The position numbers and the translations under genes are program-made. The notes under the pieces were generated by a model. That model was not told where the DNA came from and did no database searches. It saw only the letters and a program-made list of their open reading frames with translations. From NCBI RefSeq assembly GCF_030063415.1, contig NZ_JASITA010000016.1, positions 62,001-126,000 on the forward strand: a stretch of 64,000 nt of DNA. The letters are read 5' to 3'. The stretch comes from Streptomyces sp. H27-C3. Its GTDB lineage: Bacteria > Actinomycetota > Actinomycetes > Streptomycetales > Streptomycetaceae. Positions 43,294 through 52,860 of the stretch are shown piece by piece; the stretch's first letter is position 1; every line of letters starts with the position of its first letter.

Positions 43294-43549
43294 CCCCGGA
43301 CGGGCCTGGCCCTGGCACGGCCGAGCCCTTTCCGCAACGCCGCCCCCGGCCCCCTGACGTCAGCACCTTTAGCCAAAGCCATTCCATCGAGTGACCGCTG
43401 GGCCATCCGGCTGACGCATGTCGAACCCCCAACTAGGGTGCGGCGAAAGCGTTCCGGCACATGGCCCACCGGCATTGCGATGTCAGTGGTCGGTGCCACA
43501 GTGGGGGAGTGAGCAAGCCGTCGCAGGGCGAAGGGGGTGACGTCCGGCT

Positions 43550-45409
43550 GTGTCCGGTACCGGATTGAGTGTGGAGAAGGGCGTGCGGTCCGCGCGTTCC
43601 AGAGCGCTGTCCGTGCTGCGGATCCGCAGCACGGCACTGGCCGTCGCCCTGCTGCCCGCGGCTGTCGCCGTTGTGCTGCTCGTGGGAGGTGCCACGGGCC
43701 ATATCGGCGGCGGTAGTTGGGACGCGGCGCGCTGGGCGGTGACCGTCGGCGCGGTGGTGGTGCTGCTGGCCGCGGCCGCCGTCGCGGCCGTGATCGTGCG
43801 GGCACGGCCGGCCGTCAGTCCGACGGTGGAAATCGCCGAGTCGTCCGCCCCCGATCTGTACCGCTTGGTGCGGGACCTGGCGGACCGCCTCGACGTGCCC
43901 GCGCCGTCGGCCGTGGCGCTCACGCCCGACTGCGACAGCTGGCTGGAGGACCGTACGCATCCGGCTTCGGCGTCCCCGTCCCTGCCGGCCCGCGGCCGGC
44001 GCAGGACGATGGCCGCTCCGGTGCTGGTCATCGGCTCGCCCTTCCTGTGGTGGATGCGGGTGGCCGAGCTGCGGGCGGTGCTCGCGCCGGTCGTCGCCGG
44101 TACGGGCCCCTCCGCACACCCCGACATAGCCGCCGCCCGTCGCTTCGTGCGCGGGCTCGACGCCGCGGTCGCGGTCTCCGCCCGGCCCGGACAGGGCGCG
44201 ATACGCAAGATCCCGCTCGCCTTCGTCGGCTGGGTGTCCCGGCTGCTGCTGCGCGCCTGCCGGGTGCACGCTGCGGAGATGGAGCGGGGCGTCGCCGCCG
44301 CCGCGTCCGAGCGGGCGCTGACCGTGGACTACGGGCTGCGGATCGTCGCGCAGGAGCAGGTCGGCCTCGCATACGCGGGCTGGGACCGGCTGCTGACCCG
44401 GGTCGCGCTGCCCGCCTGGCGGATGGGCCGCTGGCCGTCCCGCCTCGACGCGGGCGTGGTCTCCGCCCTCACCGAGCTCTCCCGGCGCGACCGCCTCGCC
44501 GAGGGCTTCACCTCCCGGCTCGGCGAGCGCCCCGCGTGCGATCTGCTGGAGGAGCCCGGCGCGGTCGACGAGGCCACATCGCTCCTCGCCGCCCGGCTCT
44601 TCCACGGCGGGCCCGCGGAGCCGGGCCCCGACTGGTCGCCGGTGGACTGGCAGCAGTACCCGGAAGAGGTCGTCGACCGGAAGTGGCGCGCGGACGCGGC
44701 ACGCCTGCACCGGGTCCTGGACGAGATGGGCGTACGACGCCCCCCGGACCCGGCGGATCCCGCGGGCCCGACGCTGGCCCGGGTCATCGCACACCTGACG
44801 CTGGATCGCGGCGCGGCCGACGGCCACGACAGCGCTGACGACGCGGACGCGGAAGCCGTTGAGTGCAGTGCCGCGGAAGGCCCTGAGGGCAGCGACGCGA
44901 AAACCGGCCGGTACTACGGCGCGGAGGCCGGCCGGTTCGTCGACGCGGAAGTCGGCGTGGGCATCGACGTGGAAGCCCTTGAGGGCATCGATACGAAGGC
45001 CGGTGAGGGCGGCGGCTCGGAGGTCGGCGAGGCGCTGGCCGCGTGCATCAGCGCCGAAGTGGCCCGCGAGGAAACGGCGGCGCCGCCCGTCGCGCCGAGC
45101 GGCTTCACCGACGAGGACCTTTGGGACATGGGGCCCCTCCCGCTCTTCCCGCTCCAGCCGCCGCGTACGGGGCGTGAGCTGCTCGCCGACCACGTCACGG
45201 CGATGGTCTGCTGCGCCGCCGTCGACACGGCCGGCGCGGCCCCCGGCCTGGACTGGCTCGACGGGCCGACGCTCCTCGTCGACGGTGAGCGTCGGGCGGA
45301 CCTGGCGGGCCGGGTGCTGAGCCTGGTCGAGGACGGTGACGCGGAGCCGCTGCGTGAGTGGCTGGCGTCGGTCGGCGTCCGGCCGGAGAAGCCGGTCCGG
45401 CTGGTCTGA
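43550..45409 (+). CDS. membrane protein with degenerate M48-peptidase-like region
   Basis: GTG at 43550 follows AAGGGGGTGACG. Two membrane helices lie near residues 25-45 and 62-85. A soluble region follows that is laid out like M48 peptidases (DLYRLVRDLADRLDVPAPSA ... FLWWMRVAELRAVLAPVVAG), but the position of the HExxH zinc motif reads APVVAG, so it cannot be an active protease. The later part (about 430-500) has an acidic repeat region (GSDAKTG, GIDVEALEG, GIDTKAGEG). It is 619 residues long. Family conserved in Streptomyces; function unknown. Confidence 0.7.
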   Translation: MSGTGLSVEKGVRSARSRALSVLRIRSTALAVALLPAAVAVVLLVGGATGHIGGGSWDAARWAVTVGAVVVLLAAAAVAAVIVRARPAVSPTVEIAESSAPDLYRLVRDLADRLDVPAPSAVALTPDCDSWLEDRTHPASASPSLPARGRRRTMAAPVLVIGSPFLWWMRVAELRAVLAPVVAGTGPSAHPDIAAARRFVRGLDAAVAVSARPGQGAIRKIPLAFVGWVSRLLLRACRVHAAEMERGVAAAASERALTVDYGLRIVAQEQVGLAYAGWDRLLTRVALPAWRMGRWPSRLDAGVVSALTELSRRDRLAEGFTSRLGERPACDLLEEPGAVDEATSLLAARLFHGGPAEPGPDWSPVDWQQYPEEVVDRKWRADAARLHRVLDEMGVRRPPDPADPAGPTLARVIAHLTLDRGAADGHDSADDADAEAVECSAAEGPEGSDAKTGRYYGAEAGRFVDAEVGVGIDVEALEGIDTKAGEGGGSEVGEALAACISAEVAREETAAPPVAPSGFTDEDLWDMGPLPLFPLQPPRTGRELLADHVTAMVCCAAVDTAGAAPGLDWLDGPTLLVDGERRADLAGRVLSLVEDGDAEPLREWLASVGVRPEKPVRLV

Positions 45410-45621
45410 GGGGCGGGCGGTCCGCAGCCGGGTTGCCGGCCGGATCCCCGCCGCCCGGCGCCGGACCTCACCCCGCCGCCGTCGGCCTCCCGCCACTTCT
45501 CCCCGCCCTCTCCCGAAGCTGGGGGGAGGGTTCCTGGCCTCATGCGGCCCAGGGGTCCCAGGCACTCGGGCGCCGTGCCCCGAGCACTCAGGCACCCAAG
45601 CGCCCACGCACTCAGGCGCCC

Positions 45622-45679
45622 AGCCATCCCGTACACCCCAGCCATCCCGTACACCCCAGCCATCCCGTACACCCCAGCA
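45622..45679. repeat. three tandem 18-bp units
   Basis: agccatcccgtacacccc occurs three times in a row plus a partial copy. The gap 45410-45944 otherwise holds only low-complexity DNA (cactcaggcgcc repeats) and no supported gene. Confidence 0.9.
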
Positions 45680-45944
45680 ATCTCAGGAGTCCCCTACACC
45701 TCAGCCGTCTCCAACGACCCGGAGGTCCTGCGGGCACGTTCCCGAACACCGCACAGGCCGGGATTCGGCCCCTCCGCCCGCCGCCCCCGCCCAGCACGCA
45801 CCCCCAACCACCGGACTCCATCGTCCCGTTCACGTCAATTCGCGACGAAGGGTGACGGAGTGCGTGCGTTATGTGATGTGCTGGGGCAAGAGCTGACAGG
45901 TGGAGCACCACTGTTGTCCAGGGGGATCGAGGGAGGGAAGCGGC

Positions 45945-47462
45945 ATGGGGGCGGAGTACAGCAGGCGCTGGGAATCGGGCGCCCTCGCACATGCTGTTTC
46001 GGATCCCTTCGGGCAGGGGCCGCTGCCCTGGCTGCGCGGCGGCGAGCACTACTTCGGCGACAGCGGGCAGGTGATCCCCTGGTACGCGGAGCAGCCGGAG
46101 TTCGGCGACCACGTCGACCACATCGACAAGGCCACCGGGGCCAGGATCCCGCGTCCCCGCGGCGCCACCACCGGCACCCCCCGCACCGCCGACGACGTAC
46201 GCCAGCAGATCAAGGGCTTCGTGTCCCCCGGCGCCGCGGCACCGGGGGAGGCGATCGACTTCCACATCACGGTGGACCCGCCCCAACAGTTCTCGGTCGA
46301 CATCTACCGCATCGGCCACTACAGCGGCGACGGCGCGGCCAAGATCACCACCAGCCCGCGGCTCTCCGGCATCGTCCAGCCGCCCCCGCTCACCGCCGAT
46401 CGCACGGTGTCCTGCCACCACTGGTGGCTGTCCTGGCGGCTCCAGATCCCGACGTACTGGAACATCGGCGCGTACGTCGCCGTCCTCACCACCGCCGACG
46501 GCTACCGCTCACACGTCCCCTTCACGGTCCGCGACGACCACCCCGCCGACCTGCTCCTGCTCATGCCCGACATCACCTGGCAGGCGTACAACCTCTACCC
46601 CGAGGACGGCCGCACGGGCGCCAGCCTCTACCACGCCTGGGACAGCATGGGCCGGCTCCTCGGCGAGGAGGACGCGGCGGTCACGGTCTCCTTCGACCGC
46701 CCGTACGCGGGCGCGGGCCTGCCGCTGCATGTCGGCCACGCGTACGACTTCATCCGCTGGGCCGAGCGCTACGGCTACGACGTGGCCTACGCCGACGCCA
46801 GCGACCTGCACGCGGGCCGCATCGACCCGACCCGCTACCGGGGCCTGGTCTTCCCGGGGCACGACGAGTACTGGTCGGTCCCGATGCGCCGCACCGCCGA
46901 GCTGGCCCGCGCCGCAGGCACCTCCCTCGTGTTCCTCTCCGCCAACACCATGTACTGGCAGGTGGAGCTGAGCCCGTCGCCGTCCGGCACCGCCGACCGT
47001 CTGCTCACCTGCCACAAGCGGCACGGCCCCGGCAAGTCCGCGCTGTGGCGGGAGGCGGACCGCCCCGAGCAGCAGCTGATGGGCATCCAGTACGCCGGGA
47101 GGGTCCCCGAGCCATGCCCCTTGGTCGTGCGGAACGCGGGCCACTGGCTGTGGGAGGCGACCGGCGCCGTCGAGAACGACGAGATCGACGGTCTGGTCGC
47201 GGGCGAGGCCGACCGGTACTTCCCACGTACCGCCCTCCCCGAGCACCAGGGCCGCATCCTGCTCGCCCATTCGCCGTACCGCGACGGCGCGGGCACCCGC
47301 CGCCACCAGGAGACCTCCCTCTACCGGGCCCCCAGCGGCGCCCTGGTCTTCGCCTCGGGCACCTTCGCCTGGTCCCCGGCCCTGGACCGCCCGGGACACG
47401 TCGATCCCCGGGTGCAGCGGGCGACGGCCAATCTGCTCGACCACATCTGCAAACGGGACTGA
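45945..47462 (+). CDS. N,N-dimethylformamidase large subunit-like protein
   Basis: ATG at 45945 follows GAGGGAGGGAAG. The 505-residue protein matches the beta-subunit family of N,N-dimethylformamidase. An N-terminal beta domain (FSVDIYRIGHYSGDGAAKIT) precedes a glutamine-amidotransferase-like domain (LLLLMPDITWQAYNLYPEDG, YRGLVFPGHDEYWSVPMRRT) and ends DRPGHVDPRVQRATANLLDH. The true substrate in Streptomyces is not known and no small subunit gene is adjacent. It may be a hydrolase of another amide or a carbohydrate-related protein. Confidence 0.82.
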   Translation: MGAEYSRRWESGALAHAVSDPFGQGPLPWLRGGEHYFGDSGQVIPWYAEQPEFGDHVDHIDKATGARIPRPRGATTGTPRTADDVRQQIKGFVSPGAAAPGEAIDFHITVDPPQQFSVDIYRIGHYSGDGAAKITTSPRLSGIVQPPPLTADRTVSCHHWWLSWRLQIPTYWNIGAYVAVLTTADGYRSHVPFTVRDDHPADLLLLMPDITWQAYNLYPEDGRTGASLYHAWDSMGRLLGEEDAAVTVSFDRPYAGAGLPLHVGHAYDFIRWAERYGYDVAYADASDLHAGRIDPTRYRGLVFPGHDEYWSVPMRRTAELARAAGTSLVFLSANTMYWQVELSPSPSGTADRLLTCHKRHGPGKSALWREADRPEQQLMGIQYAGRVPEPCPLVVRNAGHWLWEATGAVENDEIDGLVAGEADRYFPRTALPEHQGRILLAHSPYRDGAGTRRHQETSLYRAPSGALVFASGTFAWSPALDRPGHVDPRVQRATANLLDHICKRD

Positions 47463-47576
47463 GAAGCGACTGAACTGACAGGGCCGGAGCGACGGGGCCG
47501 AGGACCCGCCCGGGCGGCCCCGGCCCGCATGCGGGAGAATCAGCAACGCTCCTGGATCAACCTACGCGGAGGAACC

Positions 47577-48476
47577 GTGTCCGGATTCGTAGAAAAGCCC
47601 GAGCCGCTCCAGCTCCCGGGCCTGACCCACCTCCACACGGGCAAGGTGCGTGACCTCTACCAGAACGAGGCGGGCGACCTCGTGATGGTCGCCAGCGACC
47701 GCATCTCCGCGTACGACTGGGTGCTGCCCACGGAGATCCCCGACAAGGGGCGGGTGCTGACCCGGCTCTCCCTCTGGTGGTTCGACCATCTGGCCGACAT
47801 CGTCCCCAACCACGTCATCTCCGCGGAGCTGCCGCCCGGCGCCCCGGCGGACTGGGCGGGACGCACCCTCATCTGCAAGTCGCTGAAGATGGTGCCGGTC
47901 GAGTGCGTGGCCCGTGGCTACCTCACGGGCTCCGGCCTCGTCGAGTACCGGCAGACCCGCACGGTCTGCGGCCTCGCCCTGCCCGAGGGCCTGGTCGACG
48001 GCTCGGAGCTGCCCGCCCCGATCTTCACGCCCGCCACCAAGGCGGCCGTCGGTGACCATGACGAGAACGTGAGTTACGAGGAAGTCGCCCGCCAGGCCGG
48101 CGCCGAGACCGCCGCCCAGCTGCGCCAGGCGACCCTCGCCGTCTACGGCCGGGCCCGTGACATCGCCCGTGACCGCGGCATCATCCTCGCCGACACGAAG
48201 TTCGAGTTCGGGTTCGAGGGCGAGCAGTTGATCATCGCCGACGAGGTGCTGACGCCGGACTCCTCCCGGTTCTGGCCCGCCGCCACCTGGGAACCCGGCC
48301 ACGCGCAGCCGTCGTACGACAAGCAGTACGTCCGCGACTGGCTGACCTCGGACGCCTCCGGCTGGGACCGTAAGGCCGAGCTGCCACCGCCGGCGCTCCC
48401 GCAGGAGATCGTCGACGCGACCCGGTCGAAGTACCTGGAGGCGTACGAGCTGCTCACCGGCATCCCCTGGAGCTGA
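47577..48476 (+). CDS. purC: phosphoribosylaminoimidazole-succinocarboxamide synthase
   Basis: The enzyme joins CAIR and aspartate to form SAICAR in purine synthesis. GTG at 47577 follows GCGGAGGAACC. The 299-residue protein has HTGKVRDLYQ, ASDRISAYDWVLP, VPVECVARGYLTGSG, GIILADTKFEFG and DEVLTPDSSRFWP, all family signatures. It is the fungal-like longer form usual in actinobacteria. A strong terminator follows. Confidence 0.97.
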   Translation: MSGFVEKPEPLQLPGLTHLHTGKVRDLYQNEAGDLVMVASDRISAYDWVLPTEIPDKGRVLTRLSLWWFDHLADIVPNHVISAELPPGAPADWAGRTLICKSLKMVPVECVARGYLTGSGLVEYRQTRTVCGLALPEGLVDGSELPAPIFTPATKAAVGDHDENVSYEEVARQAGAETAAQLRQATLAVYGRARDIARDRGIILADTKFEFGFEGEQLIIADEVLTPDSSRFWPAATWEPGHAQPSYDKQYVRDWLTSDASGWDRKAELPPPALPQEIVDATRSKYLEAYELLTGIPWS

Positions 48477-48494
48477 GCGAGGGCCCGAGCGCAC

Positions 48495-48531
48495 GAAGAA
48501 GGCCCCGGTCGCGTGGACCGGGGCCTTCTTA
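48495..48531. terminator. bidirectional terminator between purC and tRNA-Gly
   Basis: GAAGAAGGCCCCGGTC pairs with GACCGGGGCCTTCTT. It serves purC on one strand and the tRNA on the other. A near-copy lies at 52903-52939. Confidence 0.85.
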
Positions 48532-48539
48532 CTTCACTG

Positions 48540-48612
48540 AGCGGACGACCAGGTTCGAACTGGCGACCTCAACCTTGGCAAGGTTGCGCTCTACCAACTG
48601 AGCTACGTCCGC
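48540..48612 (-). tRNA. tRNA-Gly (GCC), copy 1
   Basis: GCGGACG acceptor, anticodon loop TTGCCAA (GCC), T-arm GTTCGAAC. The 73-bp gene is identical to the copy at 52948-53020. Confidence 0.96.
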
Positions 48613-48636
48613 GAGCACCCGAAGGCGCGGAGCTCA

Positions 48637-49515
48637 CTATACCCAACCTCGCTCACGTGCGATGCGCACCGCCGTGTGCCGGTTCTCGGCCCCGATCTTC
48701 GACGCGGCCGACGACAGATAGTTGCGTACGGTCCCCGGCGAGAGCGCCGCCCGCTGCGCGATCTCCGCGACGGGCGCCCCGTCCGCCGCCAATTCCAGGA
48801 CCTCCGCCTCGCGCGCGGTCAGCGGCGAGTCCCCCGCCGAGATCGCGTCGGCCGCCAACTCCGGGTCCACATAGCGGTTTCCGTCCCGCACGCTACGGAT
48901 CAGCTCGGCCAGCCGCTGCGCGCTGACCGTCTTGGGTACGAACGCCCGCACCCCCGCTGCCAGCGCCCGCTTCAGATGCCCCGGCCGGCCGTGGCTGGTC
49001 ACGATCATGCAGCGGCAGTCGGGCAGCTCGGTCCGGAGCGCTGTGGCGACACTCACACCGTCGGCGCCGGGCATCTGCAGGTCGAGCACGGCGATGTCGG
49101 GCCGGTACGCCATCGCCATCGCCAGCGCCTCGGGGCCGGTGGCAGCCTGCGCGACGACGACCAGATCGTCCTCCAGCGCGAGCAGGGCGGCGAGAGCGCC
49201 CCGGATCAGATGCTCGTCGTCGGCGAGCAGAATGCGCACGGGCGGAACGCCCGGAACAGGCGATTCAGGCGGTACGGCCGACCCCGGTGATCCAGCCGAT
49301 CCAGCCGATCCAGCCGATCCAGCCGATCCAGCCGATCCGGGCGACCCCGGTGATCCAGCCGATCCAGCCGATCCAGCCGATCCGGGCGACCCCGGTGATC
49401 CAGCCGATCCAGCCGATCCGAGCGTTCCAGCCGATCCGGGCGATCCGGGCGACCCCGGTGACCCGGCCGACCCTGGCGGGACAGGCGGCACGGCCGCCCC
49501 AGGGGGAGTGGTCAT
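48637..49515 (-). CDS. NarL/FixJ-family response regulator with long Gly-Ser-Ala-Pro repeat N-terminus
   Basis: ATG at 49515 overlaps the kinase stop (ATGA) and follows GGGGGGTGCCGCG, so the full 292-residue product is translated. Residues 1-85 are a collagen-like run of GSAGSPGSP units coded by 9-bp DNA repeats (about 49285-49450). The receiver (about 88-205) has LLADDE, phospho-Asp in IAVLDLQMPGADG and Lys in FVPKTVS. The LuxR helix-turn-helix is at LTAREAEVLELAADGAPVAE to SPGTVRNYLSSAASKIGAEN. It should control the ABC transporter encoded in the same operon. Confidence 0.93.
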   Translation of the reverse strand: MTTPPGAAVPPVPPGSAGSPGSPGSPGSAGTLGSAGSAGSPGSPGSAGSAGSAGSPGSPGSAGSAGSAGSAGSAGSPGSAVPPESPVPGVPPVRILLADDEHLIRGALAALLALEDDLVVVAQAATGPEALAMAMAYRPDIAVLDLQMPGADGVSVATALRTELPDCRCMIVTSHGRPGHLKRALAAGVRAFVPKTVSAQRLAELIRSVRDGNRYVDPELAADAISAGDSPLTAREAEVLELAADGAPVAEIAQRAALSPGTVRNYLSSAASKIGAENRHTAVRIARERGWV

Positions 49516-50996
49516 CGCGGCACCCCCCGGCTCATAGGCGCCTGCGTGTCCGGCGCCGTCTCGGGGACGTCAGACGCCCGCAGCTCCGCGGGCACCTCCC
49601 GGCTCTCCGACGCCTGCGCGTCCGGCAGCGTCCCGCGGGTGCCTGAAGCCTGCGCGTCCGGCGCCATCTCGCGCGCACGCGCCACCCGCTGCTCCACCGG
49701 CACATCCCCGGCATCCCGCACCTCCCCGGAATCCCCCGCACCCCCCGCATCCCGCCCCAGCGGCACCTCCGCCGTCAGCCGGAAGCGGTCGCCGTCCCGT
49801 ACGCCCGCGTTCAGCGTCCCGTCCAGCGCCGCCAGCCGTTCCCCGAGCCCTGCGAGACCGGCGCCCCGGGAGGCCCCCGCACCTCCGGCGCTCCCTGAAC
49901 CCCCCGCCCCCTCAGCCTCAGCCACCACAGCCACCCCGTCGTTCTCCACGACCAGCGTGGCCACTTCATCCGTCGCCGCCAGCGAGATCACGCAGATGTT
50001 GGCGTCCCCGTGCCGCAGTACATTCGTCGCCGCCTCCCGTACGACCCACCCGAGCGCCGACTGCACAGCGGGCGGCAGGTGCTGCGTACCTTCGTCGCCG
50101 CTCACCCGGCAGTCGATGCCCGCCGCCCTCAACACCCCGCGCGCACCTTCCAGTTCGGCCCGCAGGTCGGCTTCGCGGTAGCCGCGCACCACATCCCTGA
50201 TCTCGCGCTGCGCCTCCTGCGCGATCCGCTGCACCTCGGCCATCTGGTCCACGGCCTCCGGTTTGCCGCGCCGCGCGAGCTGTACGGCGAGCTCGCTCTT
50301 GAGCGCGATCACGGCCAGATTCCGCCCCATGACGTCATGCATGTCCCGCCCGAACCGCAGCCGTTCCTCCGCGACCGCCAGCCGCGCCTGCGCGCCGCGG
50401 GCCCGGTCGAGCTCCCAGATCAGAGACAGGAACCAGGCCGTGGGCCGCGCGGCGAGCAGCGCGACGAGCGCCATGATCAGGACGGCCACCGCGCAGCCCA
50501 CGGCCAGCCCGGTGTCCTCCCCGACCGCGACAATCGCCCCGCCCAGGACCGCCACGACCAGCACGGTCCAGAGCAGGAGCCGCCGGACCGTCGAAAGCAT
50601 GTACACGGACAGCGCGGTGGGCACCAGGGCGAACGGCAGCATCTGGGCCAGGACCGCCCCGTCACCGACGGCGCCGGATGCCTGGAGGGCCACCGCCAGC
50701 CCCGTCACGCAGACACCCAGGGCCAGGGAGATGCCCGCCGAAAGGCGAGGAACGGGCGCCGCGTCCAGATAGTGCGCGAGCGCGCGGCGCATCGTGTCCA
50801 TCGCCACCGCGCACTGGGCCACCCCGAGCACCAACAGGCTCTGCCCGAGGGCAACGGCGCCGGGTTCCCGGTCCAGGGACAGCGTGATGGGGACGAGGAA
50901 GCCGGCCATGAACGACCACGGCAGCACGTACAGCGTCACGCGCGTGTACAGGTCCAGCTGTTCGGCCTGGCTCCGCTTGCGCAAGATGCGCCTCAT
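49512..50996 (-). CDS. NarL-type sensor histidine kinase (HisKA_3)
   Basis: ATG at 50996 (MRRILRKRSQAEQ) follows GGGAGCGGGC; MSVGAG 18 bp upstream is the alternative. About five to six membrane helices occupy residues 20-200. The phospho-His box is GRDMHDVMGRNLAVIALKSE, the N-box REAATNVLRHGDA, and the G-box GAGLAGLGERLAAL. A low-complexity tail of about 75 residues with PDAQASGTR / PDAQASESR repeats follows. The gene lies 34 bp after the permease gene and overlaps the regulator gene. Confidence 0.92.
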   Translation of the reverse strand: MRRILRKRSQAEQLDLYTRVTLYVLPWSFMAGFLVPITLSLDREPGAVALGQSLLVLGVAQCAVAMDTMRRALAHYLDAAPVPRLSAGISLALGVCVTGLAVALQASGAVGDGAVLAQMLPFALVPTALSVYMLSTVRRLLLWTVLVVAVLGGAIVAVGEDTGLAVGCAVAVLIMALVALLAARPTAWFLSLIWELDRARGAQARLAVAEERLRFGRDMHDVMGRNLAVIALKSELAVQLARRGKPEAVDQMAEVQRIAQEAQREIRDVVRGYREADLRAELEGARGVLRAAGIDCRVSGDEGTQHLPPAVQSALGWVVREAATNVLRHGDANICVISLAATDEVATLVVENDGVAVVAEAEGAGGSGSAGGAGASRGAGLAGLGERLAALDGTLNAGVRDGDRFRLTAEVPLGRDAGGAGDSGEVRDAGDVPVEQRVARAREMAPDAQASGTRGTLPDAQASESREVPAELRASDVPETAPDTQAPMSRGVPR

Positions 50997-51030
50997 GCCC
51001 GCTCCCACACTCATCCGCACGCTGCCGGCG

Positions 51031-51852
51031 CTAGCGCCGCGGCTCCCACCGGAACCACTTCTGTACGGCGAATCCTGACAGTACGGTCCAGGCCACCGCC
51101 GTGGCGACGGCGCCGAGTGCCTCGTACGCGCCCAGCTGGCCGGTCCAGCCGCCGCGCACCAGCTCCACGATCGGCGACAGCGGCAGCAGCTCACAGATCG
51201 AGGCCAGCTTGTCGGGCAGCATCTCCAGCGGTACGACCACCCCGGAGCCGGCCATCGACACCAGCATCATCGGCATGATCGTGAGCTGCGAACCCTCCGC
51301 GGACCTCGTGAGGATCGTGGTCGCCGCCGCCAGCGTGCCCGAGAGCACCATGCCGAGCAGGATCCCGGCCACCACGAGGAGGGGGTTCTCCGGCATTTCC
51401 ATGCCGAGGACGGCCGCCCCCGCGACGACCAGCACCACGCACTGCACGATCCCGGCCGCGATCGTGGCGACCGCAGTCCCGGTCAGGATCTCCGTGTCCC
51501 CCGGTTCCCCGGTGCGCAGCCGCTTGAGCACCAGCTCCTCGCGCCGCACCACAAAGACCGTCACCAGCGCCGAGTACACCCCGAAGAGCAGCACGAACGC
51601 CACGGCCATCGGCATCACCGCCGAACCCATGGTCAGTCCGGCCTTCTCCAGGTCCATGTCGTCGAAGACCGGGCGCATCGCGAAGGTCAGACCGACGGGC
51701 AGCACCAGGGCGGTGAAGAGGACCGCCTTGTGCCGTACGAGCAGGGTCAGTTCGGCCCGGGTCAGTGCGGCCACCCGGCCCGTCGCGGTCGTACGCACCC
51801 GGCTCGACCCGCCCTTCGTGCCCGCCGGATCCATCGTGGTCACCGTGCTCAT
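51031..51852 (-). CDS. ABC-2 type transporter permease
   Basis: ATG at 51852 (MSTVTTMDPAGTKGG) overlaps the ATPase stop (ATGA). The 273-residue protein has six hydrophobic segments, a first helix ALVLPVGLTFAMRPVF, and the loop VVRREELVLKRLRTGEPGDT typical of drug-efflux permeases. It exports an unknown, probably antimicrobial, compound with its partner ATPase. Confidence 0.92.
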   Translation of the reverse strand: MSTVTTMDPAGTKGGSSRVRTTATGRVAALTRAELTLLVRHKAVLFTALVLPVGLTFAMRPVFDDMDLEKAGLTMGSAVMPMAVAFVLLFGVYSALVTVFVVRREELVLKRLRTGEPGDTEILTGTAVATIAAGIVQCVVLVVAGAAVLGMEMPENPLLVVAGILLGMVLSGTLAAATTILTRSAEGSQLTIMPMMLVSMAGSGVVVPLEMLPDKLASICELLPLSPIVELVRGGWTGQLGAYEALGAVATAVAWTVLSGFAVQKWFRWEPRR

Positions 51853-52817
51853 CGCGCCGCCACCTCTTCCCGCTCCGACGTTCCCGGCGTACCCGTCTTC
51901 GCCTCCCGTGCGATGTGCAGGAAGGCCTCGTCCAGCGAAGCGGACCGCACGTCGAGCCCGCGCAGTTCGACCCCGGCGTCCGAGGCCCAGGTCAGCAGCC
52001 CAGTGGCGGTCCGCTGGAGCGTCGCGGTGTGCAGCCGCACCCTGCGGCCCTTCCACTCGTGTCCGGTGATGCCCAGCGCCAGCAGCGGCGGCAGGTCCCC
52101 CAGGTGGTAGCCGTCGGGAAGCTCGAAGGAGATCTGCGCCGGATACGCGGCCACCACCTCGTCGACCCGGCCCTCGGCGGCGATCCGCCCCTCGTGCATG
52201 ATCGCCAGCCGGTCGGCGAGCTGCTCCGCCTCCTCCAGGTAGTGCGTGGTCAGCAGGACAGTCGTCCCGCTGTCCCGCAGCTCGCGCACCAACTCCCAGG
52301 TGTCGCGCCGCCCTTCGGCGTCCAGGCCGGTCGTCGGCTCGTCCAGGAAGAGCACCTCGGGCCGGCCGATCAACGCCATCGCCAGGTCGAGCCGGCGCCG
52401 CTCACCCCCGGACAGTTGCTTCACCCGTACGCCCGCCCGCCCTCCGAGCCCCACCAGGTCCAGCGCCTCGTCCACCGGCCGCGCTCCGCTGGTGCACCCC
52501 GCCCACATGCGCCCCGTCTCGCGCACGGTCAGCTCGGACGGGAAGCCGCCTTCCTGGAGCATCACGCCGATCCGGGGCCGGACCTCGGCGCGTTCGCCGT
52601 ACGGGTCGTGGCCGAGCACCCGCACCCGGCCCGCGCTCGGCCGGGACAGGCCCTCGACCATTTCCAGGGTGGAGGTCTTGCCCGCGCCGTTGGTGCCGAG
52701 CAGCGCGAAGAGCTCACCGCGCGCCACGGAGAAGGAGAGGGAACGTACGGCCTCGAATCCGCCGCCGTAGGTGCGCCCGAGCTCCTCGGCCTCGATCACA
52801 TACTCGTGGGTGGTCAT
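51849..52817 (-). CDS. ABC transporter ATP-binding protein
   Basis: First gene of the leftward operon ATPase-permease-kinase-regulator. The 322-residue protein has Walker A GTNGAGKTST, Q-loop MLQEGGFP, signature LSGGERRRLDLA, Walker B VLFLDEPTTGLD and switch His in TTHYLEEAEQ. The C-terminal ~80 residues are the DrrA-like extension. The start ATG is at 52817. Confidence 0.95.
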   Translation of the reverse strand: MTTHEYVIEAEELGRTYGGGFEAVRSLSFSVARGELFALLGTNGAGKTSTLEMVEGLSRPSAGRVRVLGHDPYGERAEVRPRIGVMLQEGGFPSELTVRETGRMWAGCTSGARPVDEALDLVGLGGRAGVRVKQLSGGERRRLDLAMALIGRPEVLFLDEPTTGLDAEGRRDTWELVRELRDSGTTVLLTTHYLEEAEQLADRLAIMHEGRIAAEGRVDEVVAAYPAQISFELPDGYHLGDLPPLLALGITGHEWKGRRVRLHTATLQRTATGLLTWASDAGVELRGLDVRSASLDEAFLHIAREAKTGTPGTSEREEVAAR

Positions 52818-52860
52818 GTCTCCAGACTTCCGCCCGGCGGCGTCCGGCAGCAGTGCGTGT

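Noticed and set aside
39569..43432. 1287-codon open frame antisense to dnaX and purD
   Set aside because: Composition is a shadow of dnaX and purD codons, with no domain or ribosome site.
45410..45940. Coding frame for a Pro-rich secreted protein before the dimethylformamidase-like gene
   Set aside because: All frames here are simple-repeat products without signal peptide or ribosome site.
49285..49450. CRISPR-like or minisatellite locus
   Set aside because: The 9-bp units are in frame within the response regulator gene and encode its Gly-Ser-Ala-Pro extension.
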